Origin: Roridomyces roridus
Taxonomy: Eukaryota > Basidiomycota > Agaricomycetes > Agaricales > Mycenaceae
NCBI GenBank assembly: GCA_029378245.1
Contig: JARKIF010000013.1
Span: 1,054,001-1,118,000, forward strand
Length of the DNA stretch: 64,000 nucleotides
Reading direction: 5' to 3'
This document shows positions 43,474 to 54,345 of this stretch, in pieces (within the stretch, counting starts at the first letter, position 1; each line of letters begins with the position of its first letter). Made by a program: the position numbers and the translations under genes. The notes below the pieces were generated by a model that was not told the origin of the DNA, searched no databases, and saw only the letters and a program-made list of their open reading frames with translations.

Positions 43474-44298
43474 TCCGGACGAATTTGAATGAATGTAGGG
43501 AGAGAACGTTGTCGGTGCGCTACCGTGGTGGGTTTGTGGGGGAAATTTGAGCTGGGAGCTCTAAGTTCTTTTGCGCTTAAAAGAAAGCGCGAGACAGGAC
43601 GCGATCGGAGTGTGGAGCGATAAGGGCAATCAGAAGTATGAGACGCCCTGGGCGGGGTGGAATTTTCGTCAGAGAAGGTTTCAATGCCAGAGAAGGAGAG
43701 TTGGGGCTCATCGAGTGATGCGCCGTCATGGAGATGAGACCCATCGCCATGAGCTTCGGGCTGAGAGCGCAAGTCTTGGTGGATCGCGGATGGGAAGACG
43801 GACGTCGGGATCAAAAGAGGTCGGGATTACTAAGCTGAGCCACCCTTGCCTGGACCATCGATTTTTCCTGTTTTCACTGGGTTTCCTTGGAATGTGAGGG
43901 CATCCTCAAACACCGGAGACTTGTGAAAGCTTGGAATGGAACTCTGTGCCCTGGAGTCTGGACCCCTCCCTGGTTTAGGCGCGATTCTCTGACGATACCA
44001 GTACTAAACGCGCGGCGCCGCCTTGTGCATTGACAGCCACTGGCGCTCGTCGACGTCCTCGAGATCAACCTGAAGAATCTGGGAGGCTCTGGAATCGTGT
44101 CTCGCTTAGATCTGCTGACCATTGTCCTCGGGCCACACTCGGGAGTCGGTAGCCACCCAAAATGCTTCCGTGCCCGTGCTCTATTGTGCGCTGTTTGCAG
44201 GCTCACGCACAATGGCGCAGATTTTAGTCGCTTAACGGCCAAATCCCAAAATGGCAAACGCTCTTGGACGAACTTTGGCATTGTTCGTCATGAGCAAG

Positions 44299-44306
44299 TA
44301 TAAAGG
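44299..44306 (+). promoter_or_regulatory. TATA box
   Basis: TATAAAGG lies 49 bases before the ATG at 44355. Confidence 0.45.
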
Positions 44307-44354
44307 ACTGCGGTCTGCTCGACATCCCCCACACTGCACTCACCGACGTCCACC

Positions 44355-45230
44355 ATGTCTGCTTCACCCATCACCTTCCAATACGACGGCGCCGACGAGT
44401 TGGACCTCGGCTGCCCACACTCCCCCACCAGCTCCCTCCGCGCCGTCTTTGTCCGTTCTAGGCCAACGTCGATGGCCGTCTCCGACGTCGACCCCACCGA
44501 GTTCATCAACTTCCCCACCGAGCTCTCTGCCTATGGCATGGCTCCAGTCTCCGTCCCCCGCATCGACCCCGCGCCTCCCGTCAAGTTGAGGAAGAAGAAA
44601 CCCAGTGCCGACACCGCCTCGGTGCGCACGATGTTGACTACCCGCACTGCTCCCATCCGAGCTGTCCGTCGACCCGTCGTCGTCGTCGATGACGATGATG
44701 ATGATGTCGAGAACGTGCCACCGACCAGGCAAGACAAGCCTCTGCCCCGCCGCCGTGGTACCTGGGACGGTATCCGTGGGCGCGTGTCGGGCATCTTCAC
44801 TCGCAAGCCCTCTTCTGTCAAGCAAGGCGTTTCAGCCCCCGCTCCCTCCCCCATCGACGACAAGTCCACCCCCGCTCCCATGATCATCCCTACCCCGCGC
44901 CACACAGCGAGCAAGTTCTCCCTCCGCTCACACGCCAACACAGTCGGCAAGGCGGCACCTGTATCGTACACTGTCACCAAGGCTGAGACCCCCGCCCAGC
45001 GCAAGAAACGCGTCCGCCGCTCGAGGTCGTTCTCTGGCTTCACCAACATGGGCCGGGGCGACGAGTCGGATGATGACCTTGACGAGGCGACTCTCGAGGC
45101 TACGCGCTCTGCGGCGGGGTTCGGGTGTCTTTGGCGTTATGAGGAGGAGGAGGAGGATCAGACTGGCGAGGGCGTTGGTGGAGATGAGTTTGAGGCGACG
45201 GGGCTTTTGGAGCGTGGGGTCGAGTTTTGA
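44355..45230 (+). CDS. Unknown, disordered basic protein
   Basis: A single exon of 291 residues (start MSASPITFQYDGADELDLGC), with no signal peptide or membrane segment. It has a basic KLRKKKP stretch, a run of aspartates (VVVDDDDDDVENVPP), PLPRRRGTWDGIRGRVSGIF, a basic KKRVRRSRSFSGF, and an acidic, glycine-rich tail with EEEEEDQ. The composition suggests a largely disordered, possibly nuclear or cell-cycle-regulated protein; RRSRSFSGF could be a phosphorylated site. The family is not recognised. Good codon character and an upstream TATA support it being real. Confidence 0.7.
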   Translation: MSASPITFQYDGADELDLGCPHSPTSSLRAVFVRSRPTSMAVSDVDPTEFINFPTELSAYGMAPVSVPRIDPAPPVKLRKKKPSADTASVRTMLTTRTAPIRAVRRPVVVVDDDDDDVENVPPTRQDKPLPRRRGTWDGIRGRVSGIFTRKPSSVKQGVSAPAPSPIDDKSTPAPMIIPTPRHTASKFSLRSHANTVGKAAPVSYTVTKAETPAQRKKRVRRSRSFSGFTNMGRGDESDDDLDEATLEATRSAAGFGCLWRYEEEEEDQTGEGVGGDEFEATGLLERGVEF

Positions 45231-45239
45231 GTTTCGGTT

Positions 45240-45730
45240 TCTTGTTTTGGGTTTCTCTCTTTGGTGCGTCTTCTTTCTTATCATTCGATCTTCGTCGCTT
45301 ACGAGCCTTGTAGATTTTCTTTCTGCTTTTCATTGCGCTACACCGGTGTCCTCTCATCTCATTCTCATCACCTACCCGCCGCGCCATCCTCCTTCTTTAC
45401 CCCGCTCTACTTATGCCCCATGCCATATGATACATGCATGTCCGCGCTACCTCTCTTTCTTCCTCTACCTACCTCGCGCCACCCCCGACCTATCTTCACT
45501 CCGCTCTTGTCTTTGTTGTACTTCCTCAGCTGCTTCATTTATTCAACATTTTCTTGCAATCCGTTTTCACAATGCGGTGTTCTGAGATCGTCATATGATC
45601 TTTGTGAATCTCGCGTCTACTTCCACCAAGACCAGCCCGCCTGTATTCTTGCCAGAACATTCGAGTACTTGGACCAATCAACCGACGGTGCAAGGTACAG
45701 CTATGTGGTAAGACCTAGTTGGTACCGCAT
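45240..45730. other. Intergenic, pyrimidine-rich
   Basis: Long plus-strand ORFs reflect C/T-rich sequence; no gene is supported. Confidence 0.5.
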
Positions 45731-45736
45731 ACTAAT

Positions 45737-45830
45737 TCTTGACTAGTATATCGGTTCAGTACACCCGCTTGTCATTGTGCCTTTGCGCTCTCTTTCGCGG
45801 GAGAGCAGGGTTCGACTCCCTGGTCGAGAG
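45737..45830 (+). tRNA. tRNA-Asp (GTC) with intron
   Basis: The acceptor TCTTGAC pairs with GTCGAGA (one G-U), with discriminator G at 45830. The D-arm region is TAGTATATCGGTTCAGTA and the anticodon stem is CCCGC/GCGGG. The loop TTGTCA is interrupted after position 37 by an intron of about 21 bases (TTGTGCC to CTCTTT), and the T-arm is CAGGG-TTCGACT-CCCTG. A T-rich run (TTTCTTTTT) directly downstream fits Pol III termination. Confidence 0.88.
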
Positions 45831-45839
45831 TTTCTTTTT
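45831..45839 (+). terminator. Pol III terminator of tRNA-Asp
   Basis: TTTCTTTTT immediately after the tRNA. Confidence 0.6.
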
Positions 45840-46087
45840 GCTCATCCGTTTAACTCATGAATCCCTTTACCTATCCTCGGTTGTTTCGTCCACGCAGAGT
45901 CCTCCCATTCCATCCCCATCCTCTCCCCTTTCTTCCTCATTCAATTCCGCTTGACCAACCGCCGTGGCAAAATGAACAAACCACGATCTCACGGAACCAA
46001 CGATGACGGAGTGATCACGCGCCCAATGTCCATGGGGTGCTCCAGGAACCGCCTCTCATCGCTCAGATTTCTCTCCCACCAACCACC

Positions 46088-47342
46088 ATGCCCCCTCCTC
46101 CCCCGGCTTTCCAGTTTGACGGCGACGTACTTTGCATTTGCTTCAACACTTGAAGATACAACTGAACTATCTAGGTGGCGATCGTCACGGGCGCGGGGTC
46201 TCGTCTCGACGGTAAGCTCCCAACGCCTCTTCTCTCGTTACCCTCAAACCTGAATTCAACAGGTGAAATCGGCAACGGCCGCGCAACAGCGATCCTCCTC
46301 GCGCGCCAAGGCGCCAAAGTCGCATTGGTGGACTACAACCTCGCCTGGGCTCGCGAGACAAAACGAATGATCGACGCAGAGGGAGGCGTTTCCGAAGTCG
46401 TTCAGTGTGATGTTACCAAGGAGAAAGAATGTGAGGCGGCGGTGAGGAGGGTTGTGGAGATGTGGGGTAAGGTGCATGTGCTTGTTAATATCGGTGAGTC
46501 TTCCTATTCTTCGTGCTGGGAACGAGCGCTGAGCACTGGGAAAGTTGGGGTGGGTGGGCCGCATGGGAATGTTACTGAAGTCGATTTGGAGGCTTGGGAT
46601 CGGGATTTTCGGATTAACGTGCGTTCTATCTACTACTTGCTGTTTTCTGAGCTGACGTATAATTTTTTTCCCCCGGTACAGGTAACATCCATGGTCATGA
46701 TGTCGCGCTACGCCATCCCCGAAATGAAAAAAGTCGGGCGGGGCGCGATCGTCAACATGTCGTCCGTTTCTGGGCGTGAGTCGTCGTCATTCTGCTTTCC
46801 CTGGTCACTTACCAAGCAAGGACACAGTATTGGGTGGTAATCCCGGCGTGTTATACCCCGTCAGCAAGGGCGCTATTATCCAGCTCACCCGCGCTATGGC
46901 GGCACATCATGGACCTGATAATATTCGGTGAGTGCCCATATCACGATTCACCGCCGTCTTTCAAAGTTGAACGTTGAACTCGTTTAGCGTCAACTGCGTC
47001 GCCCCAGGGATGGTCTACGTACGTCTCTCTAAACCCATCCTGTTTCCAAAGTTGACCTTTTTTTTCGAACAGACACCCATGGTCCGCGGTCGTGGCATGA
47101 CAGATGAACTGCGCCAAAAGAGGATCAACCAGAATCTTCTGCGTCAAGAGGGCACGGGGTGGGACGTTGGCTACGCGATCCTATTCCTCGTCTCACGCGA
47201 AGCGCGATGGATCACTGGAGTCATATTCCCCGTCGACGGTGGGACGACGGCGGGGAACCCGAATCGGCCGGCGTTGGGGGAGGATACGCTGGCGAAGGAG
47301 AGCTTGGGTAACGCGGAGGAAGGTGAAAGTGCAAACAACTGA
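46088..47342 (+). CDS. Short-chain dehydrogenase/reductase (classical SDR)
   Basis: About eight exons, starting MPPPPPAFQFDGD. The cofactor motif is VAIVTGAGSRLDGEIGNGRA (TGxxxGxG-type, spread over two introns), then AKVALVDYN, DVTKEKE and VHVLVNIG (NNAG-like, altered to NIG). The catalytic Ser is in GAIVNMSSVSG and the YxxxK in GVLYPVSKGAI. NCVAPGMVYTPM follows, and the C-terminal block FLVSREARWITGVIFPVDGG is typical. It is a cytosolic NAD(P)-dependent oxidoreductase of unknown substrate. The Asp after the second strand (VDYN) suggests a preference for NAD. The last part is duplicated as a fragment at 54115-54345. Confidence 0.88.
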
Positions 47343-47359
47343 GTGTATTCACGTAAAGG

Positions 47360-47740
47360 ATGTATATATGAGAAATTGAATTCAAAGATGGAACAAAATC
47401 GATTTGAGAATCCAACTTGAGACCTGAGGCTTCAAGTGTTGAACTCATCGTGCTCCAACCACGCCGTGCGACAAGGAGTCTTCTTTGGATATTTGACTTG
47501 AATGTACCTACTCTAGATGACCGACCACCTTGCGCCCGTTCGGACTGTCTGATTTCTGGCTCGAATCCTCACCGGCACCTCCCCGAGCCCAAACGTCGTC
47601 CCATATACTCACACCCTCCATGGTCGTAATTCCATCCAGGGTACTCGTATATATCTACCAGGTAGATGCACACTTCTTTGGATTGGTTTACACATATGGA
47701 GAGAGAAATTTATACATCCGTCGAACATTCAACACTCCAC
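47360..47740. other. Intergenic, convergent genes
   Basis: Separates the SDR from the kinase-like gene on the opposite strand. No gene is seen. Confidence 0.5.
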
Positions 47741-47754
47741 CAATCTCAACACCC

Positions 47755-49157
47755 CTACCCCTCCTTCTCCTCCCCATCATCCCCAGCCTCCCCATGGCCT
47801 CCCTCCGCCCTCTCCGTATAAAACGCCCTCATCTCCTTACTCATCCCCCCCCTATCCTTTCGTTCCACATACACAGGCAGGGGCCTCACCCCCCTCACCA
47901 TCCTCCCAAACTGCCTAAACCGCTGCTTCACTCTATCATCCCACGCCATCCGCACGCCCGGCTGGCGCAGCTCCCAATTACTCAACCGCCCACACAGATC
48001 GTCGAGTTTCTGGATGGCCTCGCCGATGGTCGGGCGCTTGGCCGGGTCGGGGAGCGTCATTTCGTCGATCAGGGGTTGAAGGAAGAGGAGAGGCGGGTGG
48101 GGGGTGGGTGTCTGCAAGCCAAGTTCAGACTGCTCTAATCACAGCTGAGGAGAGGAGATAGACTTACCCATTCACGATGCTGGAGAGGCGTCACATAGAG
48201 AAAGTCCTCCTTGATCATGTTGCCCAGAAAATAAACGTCGGTCGGGAAGGGATTACACTCGAACGGGGACCCGTCTTGGTGTTCTGGAGGAGATTGGTCG
48301 CCGCCGAGGATGACATCTTCGAGAGGCGGGCCGTGCGCAGGATCATATTGGCGAGACAGACCGTAGTCAATGGCATAGTAGCGAGGCCAGCATTCGGTAC
48401 GCGTGATTGTGCGAGCGATCGTTCGGTATTTGCGGCCATAGTGTGTGATGACGGGATGAAAGCCGTCGGGGTAGAGGCGCGTGGGATCTTGGACGAAATT
48501 GAGGGAGTTGCAATCGCTGTTAGAAGAATTAGTACGGATCGAGAGAGGGAGAGCAAGACGCACCGATGCGCTATAAAGTGTTCGTGCATATATTCAATGC
48601 TCTGCGAGATTGTGAGAATGGGCGAGGAGAGTATACATGATACTCACCTCGAAAGTCTGCTTCAGACAGTCCACGACCTCGCCTACAGTGTCAAACGCTG
48701 GATCGTCGATACGGACGCAGCGGACCATAACAAGAATGTGCCGGTCAGAATCAAGTGGATCGTCTAGAATATCGAGAATCGGGATACTGTGGTTTCTGGA
48801 GTGTCCAGCGTGCGGTGGAGAGGCTAGCAAACGCGCAATGCCGACTTCTTCTGGGTGTTCAGCTGTGGAGACTGACTTGAGGAGGACCTGGCTGCCGTCC
48901 GAGATGCGCTGAGCGTCCATGATAGAGCGACGCTGCGAGGGTATTCGAAAAGTCATTGAGAAACAACTGGGCGGGCTCACAGCGTGCTTTGCTCCATACT
49001 CGCTCAGGTCGCGGCCACGCAGCTCCTTCAGTTTCATGCCGGGATAGAACTTGGGTCGCAGGCGGTACCCGCTCTTCTCCAGAAAGTCACGACGGAGAAG
49101 CCAGTCCCGTTCGTATGTAACCTCGGGGCGGTCGTCTACGGCAGAGCGACGAAGCAT
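47755..49157 (-). CDS. Protein-kinase-like protein, Agaricomycete type
   Basis: Five or so exons, starting MLRRSAVDDRPEVTYERDWL. RRSIMDAQRISDGSQVLLKS contains the likely ATP-binding lysine, and HILVMVRCVRIDDPAFDTV follows. After an intron, IEYMHEHFIAHRDCNSLNF supplies the catalytic HRD loop with the downstream Asn. RYYAIDYGLSRQYDP replaces the usual DFG by DYG. DVYFLGNMI and PDPAKRPTIGEAIQKLDDLC end the kinase fold. The glycine-rich loop is not obvious, but Lys, HRD, Asn and DYG are all present, so activity is possible. Such divergent kinases are expanded in Agaricomycetes and their targets are unknown. Confidence 0.8.
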
Positions 49158-49274
49158 GGTGGTAGCGGAGAAAGGGGCGTTGATCTCTGACTGCCGAACT
49201 ACTTCCGAGTGAATACCTTCTTTCGTCTACACTAGGATTGCCTTACTTACAATGAAATTAAAGAATATATATCT

Positions 49275-52200
49275 TCACTCGACGTCCGCACTGGCATCAT
49301 CCACCGAAACCGGGGGCACCCCCAACGCACTCGGCCTCCTCCCTCGTCCAGGGGAATGCCCAACCCCAAGCCCTAGCATATACACGCCCGAAATCGTGCG
49401 CTGCCTGGGCCTCACCTCTTCCACCTGCTGCACCGGCGCAACATACGCCGGCATCGCCACCCTCAGCCCAAGACCCTCAAGAGGGCCAAGCCTAGCTGCA
49501 GACGTCGAATGCCTCAACCGCGGACTCGTCATGACGCTCCCAAACGTGGGCGTAAACGCGTCAGGCGAAGGCGTCCCGCTCCTTAACCACGAACCCCAAC
49601 CGCCCTCCTTCTCTCTCTCCTTCATCCGCTGCTGCTGCTCATCCACAACGGCCTCCGCGGGCGGTGCATAAACCACCCTCTTCACCGCCCCAATATCATG
49701 CTCCACATCCTCCAGCTTCCTCATAAATCCAGCATGCGCCTGACCATCCCGCTCTACAAACGCAGCCACCTGCGCACGCACCTCCTTCTCCGCCTCACCC
49801 TCTTCTTTTTCCTTTTCTCCGCCTTCTGGAGAGAGCCCAACGAGCGTCTCCCACCCACGTGCCAGCACCCGCTCATCCGCAACACGAATCTCAAGCTCCA
49901 CCCGTGCATCCTCCGTATAATCATGAAGACGCTCCACCGCCCCTCGTAGCGCCAAATCTTTATCTTTCCCACCGCCAGCGAGTGCAGTGCGGAGGTCCTC
50001 AAGCGCGCGGTGGCACGCGAGGAAGGCGCGTTGGAGAGACGCGTACCGTTGTCGGGCAGCGGCGAGGTCCGCGAGGAGGGGGTTCGTCGGGGTATCTGGA
50101 TCAGCGACGGGGAAGACAATGCCGTTGCTCGAGGCCAGCGGTTGGGTGGCACTACCCGGGAAGACAACACCGTTGCTCGGGGCCTGTGGTTCCTCGAGTT
50201 TGGGCTCCCCAGCAGAGAAACCACTCTCAGGCGATGGAAACACCACCGAGGCTACTGCAGCCTGTGGCGTAGCAGACGCTGAGATGGGCAAGACGACACT
50301 GTCGGTCGTGGGCTCCCCAGCAGGGAAACCACCATCGGTGGATGGAAACACCACCGAGGCCACGGCAGCAGAGGATGCAGTAGATTCATCTGGAACAGCG
50401 GCACTGAGCGCTGAGACAGGGAAGACGACACTATCGGTCGTAGGAGATGCGGGGGTGGCTGCTGCTTCGTCAGAGGCTGGCAATTGGAAGGTCGACGTGC
50501 CGTCATCCAGAGCAGTTTCGAGCGCAGGTGATGGCGCTCCCTCATCATCTACCGTGGCGCCTTCATCCTCGAGCGCATCTTCCATTTCCTCCTCCTCCTC
50601 CTCAAAGTCCTCCAAAAGCCGACTAGGCGGCAACCGCGGTGACGGCTGGTGTACCTCCAGCTCAGCCATCGGCGTAATCGGTGTATCGTCCACAGAAGGG
50701 GAAGGAAGTGAAATTTGCGGTGTCGGAATAGCCAGCTCAGGAACTGGCTTGGGCGGCAGCGGCGGTGGAGGCGTAGAATTATCATCCACTTTCCCCTCCT
50801 GAGATTCTTCAGCTTTCTCAGCCTCCGCCTTGACCCTCCTCCCAACCTCACCCTCCAACTCCTTCACCAGCATCTCCACCGCCCCCTCAAGCACACACAT
50901 CCGCCCCTCGCTCCCTGCATCTGCATCCACATCCACATCCACCATCGACGGACTATCCAGCATCTTCAGCACGCCATGGACATCCGCAAGGAGTGTGTGT
51001 ATCGCCTTGCCCGCCTCCAGATCTTCTGAGGACGAGGCAGAGTTAGAGTGAGCCACCCGCCCTACAGCCCTCTTCAGATTCTCCACCACCCGCGCCTCGC
51101 GCCCCACGAGTCTTACGCGGAGCGCTACTTCTCGTCGGCGGCCTACGGATGCGATGGCTTCGCGGCGGCCGGCTTCGTCTAGGCGGGTCCTAGATGGAGG
51201 ATTGGGTGTTAGTTAATTTTCTGATTAAAATGGAGGAGAAGGTGGGAGGATCACGAAGGAGTGTCGGTAGCACAGTAAAGGTATGGGTAAGAGGAGAAGA
51301 AGCAGCGGCGCAGAATGAAGAAGAAAGAAGGACGAAGCCAGAGTCAAAGGATAAGAATGAAAGAAGGAATCACCCACCTCCCCTCCCTCTCCCTCCTCTC
51401 ACTTCTATCCGCCCGCTCCGTCTTCTCGGCTAGCTCAGCCTGTAGCGTAGCCAGCGTCGCAGCGTGCCTCGCGCGGAGGGACGACAGAGAGGCATGTAGC
51501 GCCGTCGTTGTCTGCTGCGTGAATTTCCTGGAGGTGAAGGCATGAGAATCGGCTCGAGAAGAAGGGAAATGGACACTCACATGTACCTCTCCACCATGCC
51601 CGCAGCACTGCTGTCCTCGACGCGCCCGACCTCCCTCTCAAACTTGGCTTTCGCCAGCTCGGCACCAAGCTCTTCCACGAGAGCCTGTACGGCCTTGAGC
51701 TCCCCGTCCTTGACGTCAGCCTCGTTTTGTAGCTCCGCGAGCCGCGCCTCGGCAGCCACCGCAGAGTCAGCGAATGACGACAAGAGGGGAGCGAGATGGG
51801 CCTTTTGGGCTGCAAGCATTTCTTCAGGTGTCGGTGCAGGGTCGACCAGCGTCGTACTGCTCCCATCTGCCCAGGGCTTGCCATTCCCATTTGCGCGTGG
51901 AGACATCGGCTGTCGTCTTTCAAGCCTCCTCACGAGAGCAGCATATTCTTCTACTGCCCTCTCGCTCATCCTGCCCTCCTCCCTCGCCCCGGCCAGCTCT
52001 ATCTCGAGTTCACGGACACGCACCCTTGCTTCCTCCTCCCTCCCCCGGGCACGCACAGCAGCAGCATACGCCTCCTCCGTCTTGTGCCGCTCAACAGCAG
52101 TCACTCCCACCGCGACAGCATGAGCATGTGTAGCCTCTGCCAAGGCATTCTCCGTCAACGTCAGTTTCGTATTCAACCGCCGCAACGAGAGCGTGAGCTC

Positions 52201-52511
52201 TGCAGCCACGGCCTCTTGCTGCGTCTGCTTCTCCGAGGTCGCCGGATGTGCACGGAGGACGTCCAGCTCAGTGCGTAGCCTGGCATTGTCGGATTCGAGT
52301 TGTGCGAGGCGTTCGGAGAGCGTGCTCGTGTCGAGAGCGTGGCGTTGGAGCTTGAGGGAGGCGGTGTGGGCTTCATTCTAAGATAGATGTAGGTTCCACG
52401 TCAGAGAGATGGGTTGAGGAGGGGAAGAACCTGAAATCGTTCGGCGTCGATGCGTAGACTGCGGAGCTCTTCGTTTAGAGGGTGTGAGGCGTCAAGAGTT
52501 TGCGACGCCAT
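49275..52511 (-). CDS. Large coiled-coil protein with VVFP repeats, unknown
   Basis: Four or five exons, starting at 52511 with MASQTLDASHPLNEELRSLR. The N-terminal third is a long alpha-helical coiled coil (heptads through LERLAQLESDN-like, LRRLNTKLTLTENALAEATH and LQAELAEKTERADRSERRER). A proline-rich and acidic linker follows (TPPPPLPPKPVPEL, DFEEEEEEMEDALEDE). Next is a region with six degenerate short repeats: DSVVFPVS, ASVVFPST, DSVVLPIS, ASVVFPSP, NGVVFPGS and NGIVFPVA. A second helical segment (LLADLAAARQRYASLQRAFL) and a serine-rich tail ending DDASADVE complete it. Total is about 950 residues. There is no membrane span or catalytic motif. It could be a Golgi, spindle or trafficking tether; I do not assign a family. 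Confidence 0.78.
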
Positions 52512-52678
52512 GCGTTGTTTAGTGTAGGTGAGAGGTTAGGGAGAGAGAGACATGCCGAGCGATCGCATGATCCGCAGTCATCCAATTCGGAAGGTAGTTT
52601 CCACGGTTGTTCCACGGTCCAAAGCAAGTCCAAAGTTCGTTCAAATTTCAAACGCGTTACGCGACCGTTCTACTTATT

Positions 52679-53714
52679 TTAAGCGCCTACAGCTGCCTCC
52701 CTTGCCAATCTCTCGCGTTCTCTCGCCTTCATCTCCTCTTGAATCTTGACTCTTCTCGGTATCACAGTCTCCCTTCCTCCCTGGATCTCCCACTGCCCAT
52801 CCAATCCTCCTGGGAAGCCCAACTCGCGCAGCGTCTTCTGCTCCACCAGACTGTACTCGCCTCCCCCTGAAAGATGGAACGGCGCCTTGAGTGATACAGG
52901 CGGATTGGTAATCACCCGAGGGATGCGGGTAACGTTCTTGGTAGCGGAGTGGACCATGAGCGGGTGTAGCAAGTACACATCGCCGACCTCGCCCGTCATC
53001 TCGTGAAAACTGGCGTCCGAGGCCAGCTCGGGGTTCTTGACGATGGCCTTGTAGAAGTCGAGCTGGTCGCTGCCCGTCGACTCGGGTGTTCCGCGCGGTT
53101 GCATCCAGGGAGACACCATTCGGGTTGTTGTACTAGGTCAAGGCGTTCATCAGCGAGGCTTCTGAAGAAGAAGACTAACGCATTAATTTTGAACGCACCA
53201 GGTGCTTTGCGACGGCTCTAATGCCATCGGTGCAGATCGCAGTACCCCCGCCGCCTGGACCGATATCACTGAAGATCGGGATGACGAGCAGGGCTTGTTC
53301 GGGCGAGTCGAGAAAATGCACGAAAAAGTCGCCGTCAACGTGCCAATTTTCTAGGTCCCTCAGTGCGACCGGACCTTGGCCGTCTTCAATGCCCAGATTG
53401 ACGATGAAGCCGTCGTGCCACATCTTGCTGTCTTCAGTTATACGATCTTCGCCGCCGACAAGTTCGCAGATCGCGCTCCAGGCTTTGGGTGCGAACTCTG
53501 AGATGGGGACGGAGGTGTGGAAGGGCATGTTGATGCGTTCGGCCGTCCAAGTCGATTTGTCGATGGAGGACATGCCGAGGCGGGTCCATAAGTTCGAGGT
53601 GAATGCTTCCGACGTCTCGCGGGAGAAGCAGTTGGACACCTTCACGAAACCGTGAGTTAGGAAGTGAGCTTTCTGTTCGGGTGTGACGGGTGTGAGGACG
53701 CTTTCGGGGGCCAT
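52679..53714 (-). CDS. Phytanoyl-CoA dioxygenase (PhyH) family protein
   Basis: Two exons with one intron at about 53120-53200, joining AVAKHLYNNPNGVSPWMQPR. The start is MAPESVLTPVTPEQ. The iron triad is visible: LENWHVDGDFFVHF gives the H-x-D pair, and VYLLHPLMVHSATKN supplies the distal histidine. RIPRVITNPPVSL follows, with an Arg for 2-oxoglutarate. This places it in the non-heme Fe(II)/2-oxoglutarate-dependent dioxygenases of the PhyH type, hydroxylating a small lipid or secondary metabolite. No peroxisomal targeting signal is seen (ends REAAVGA), so it is probably cytosolic. The substrate is unknown. Confidence 0.88.
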
Positions 53715-54114
53715 GGTGGTGGTGGTGGTGCAGAGGAAAAGTCATTTAAACAATGCCTTACATAAAAAGGCTACGCGTCAACCGCGAGAACTTCGGCTCG
53801 ATATGCATTTTTTCAACTTAAAAACACGCGTCAACGCGAGAACCTCGGCTCAATATGCTCTCTTTCATTTTGGGGAGACCTTCTGTGCCGCGTCTCCGAA
53901 CTGCGCAGAAGCATTCAATGACTTGAGAAACCTGGCGGCACACCGGCTTTGACGTACGTGCCGTTTTTGAACTATATCTGAACCTCCTTATCTCGCTTGT
54001 CACTCCCTCAAGTTGTATGAATTCAATATGTAATGAGTTCACATAAAACGCACGAGTCGCGGTTGAACTCAACAATCTACTCGTTGTGGATTCGAACCAC
54101 GGAACGCACAGGTT

Positions 54115-54345
54115 GGACGGTGCTCACTACGAGATGCGATCCTATTCCTCGTCTCCCGCGAAGCGCGGTGGATCACTGGTGCCATGTTCCCCGTCGACGG
54201 TGGGACGACGGTCGGCGCTGAAAGAGGATACGTTGGCGAGGGAGAAGCTCAAGGTCGACGCGGAGGAAGGTGAACAACTGACTGTATTCAAAGAATGTCG
54301 CGTAAAGGATGTACATACATGTGAGAATTGAACTCAACGATGGAA
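54115..54345 (+). pseudogene. 3' fragment of the SDR gene, duplicated
   Basis: The plus strand reads DAILFLVSREARWITGAMFP-like sequence and VDGGTT, matching the last exon of the SDR gene (47165-47342). Its 3' untranslated bases follow (GTAAAGGATGTACATA), diverged by indels. It begins without the rest of the gene. Its end overlaps, in the opposite orientation, the last codons and stop of the carboxylesterase gene. Confidence 0.75.

Larger units (their letters stand above)
38945..44010 (-). repeat. Second, split copy of the priA-like locus (tandem duplication)
   Basis: The intact locus at about 37410-38940 (gene plus upstream) is repeated as two pieces. The 3' piece is at about 38945-39250 and the 5' piece with promoter at about 43000-44010. 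Between them lies about 3.7 kb of foreign sequence, and about 320 bp of the middle of the gene is missing. Shared upstream marks include GTAGGGAGAGAACG, GCGCTTAAAAGAAAGC and TTTCAATGCCAGAGAAGG. Confidence 0.8.

Noticed and set aside
49987..50802. Plus-strand ORF opposite the coiled-coil gene
   Set aside because: Antisense shadow of the repetitive Ser/Ala/Val coding region.
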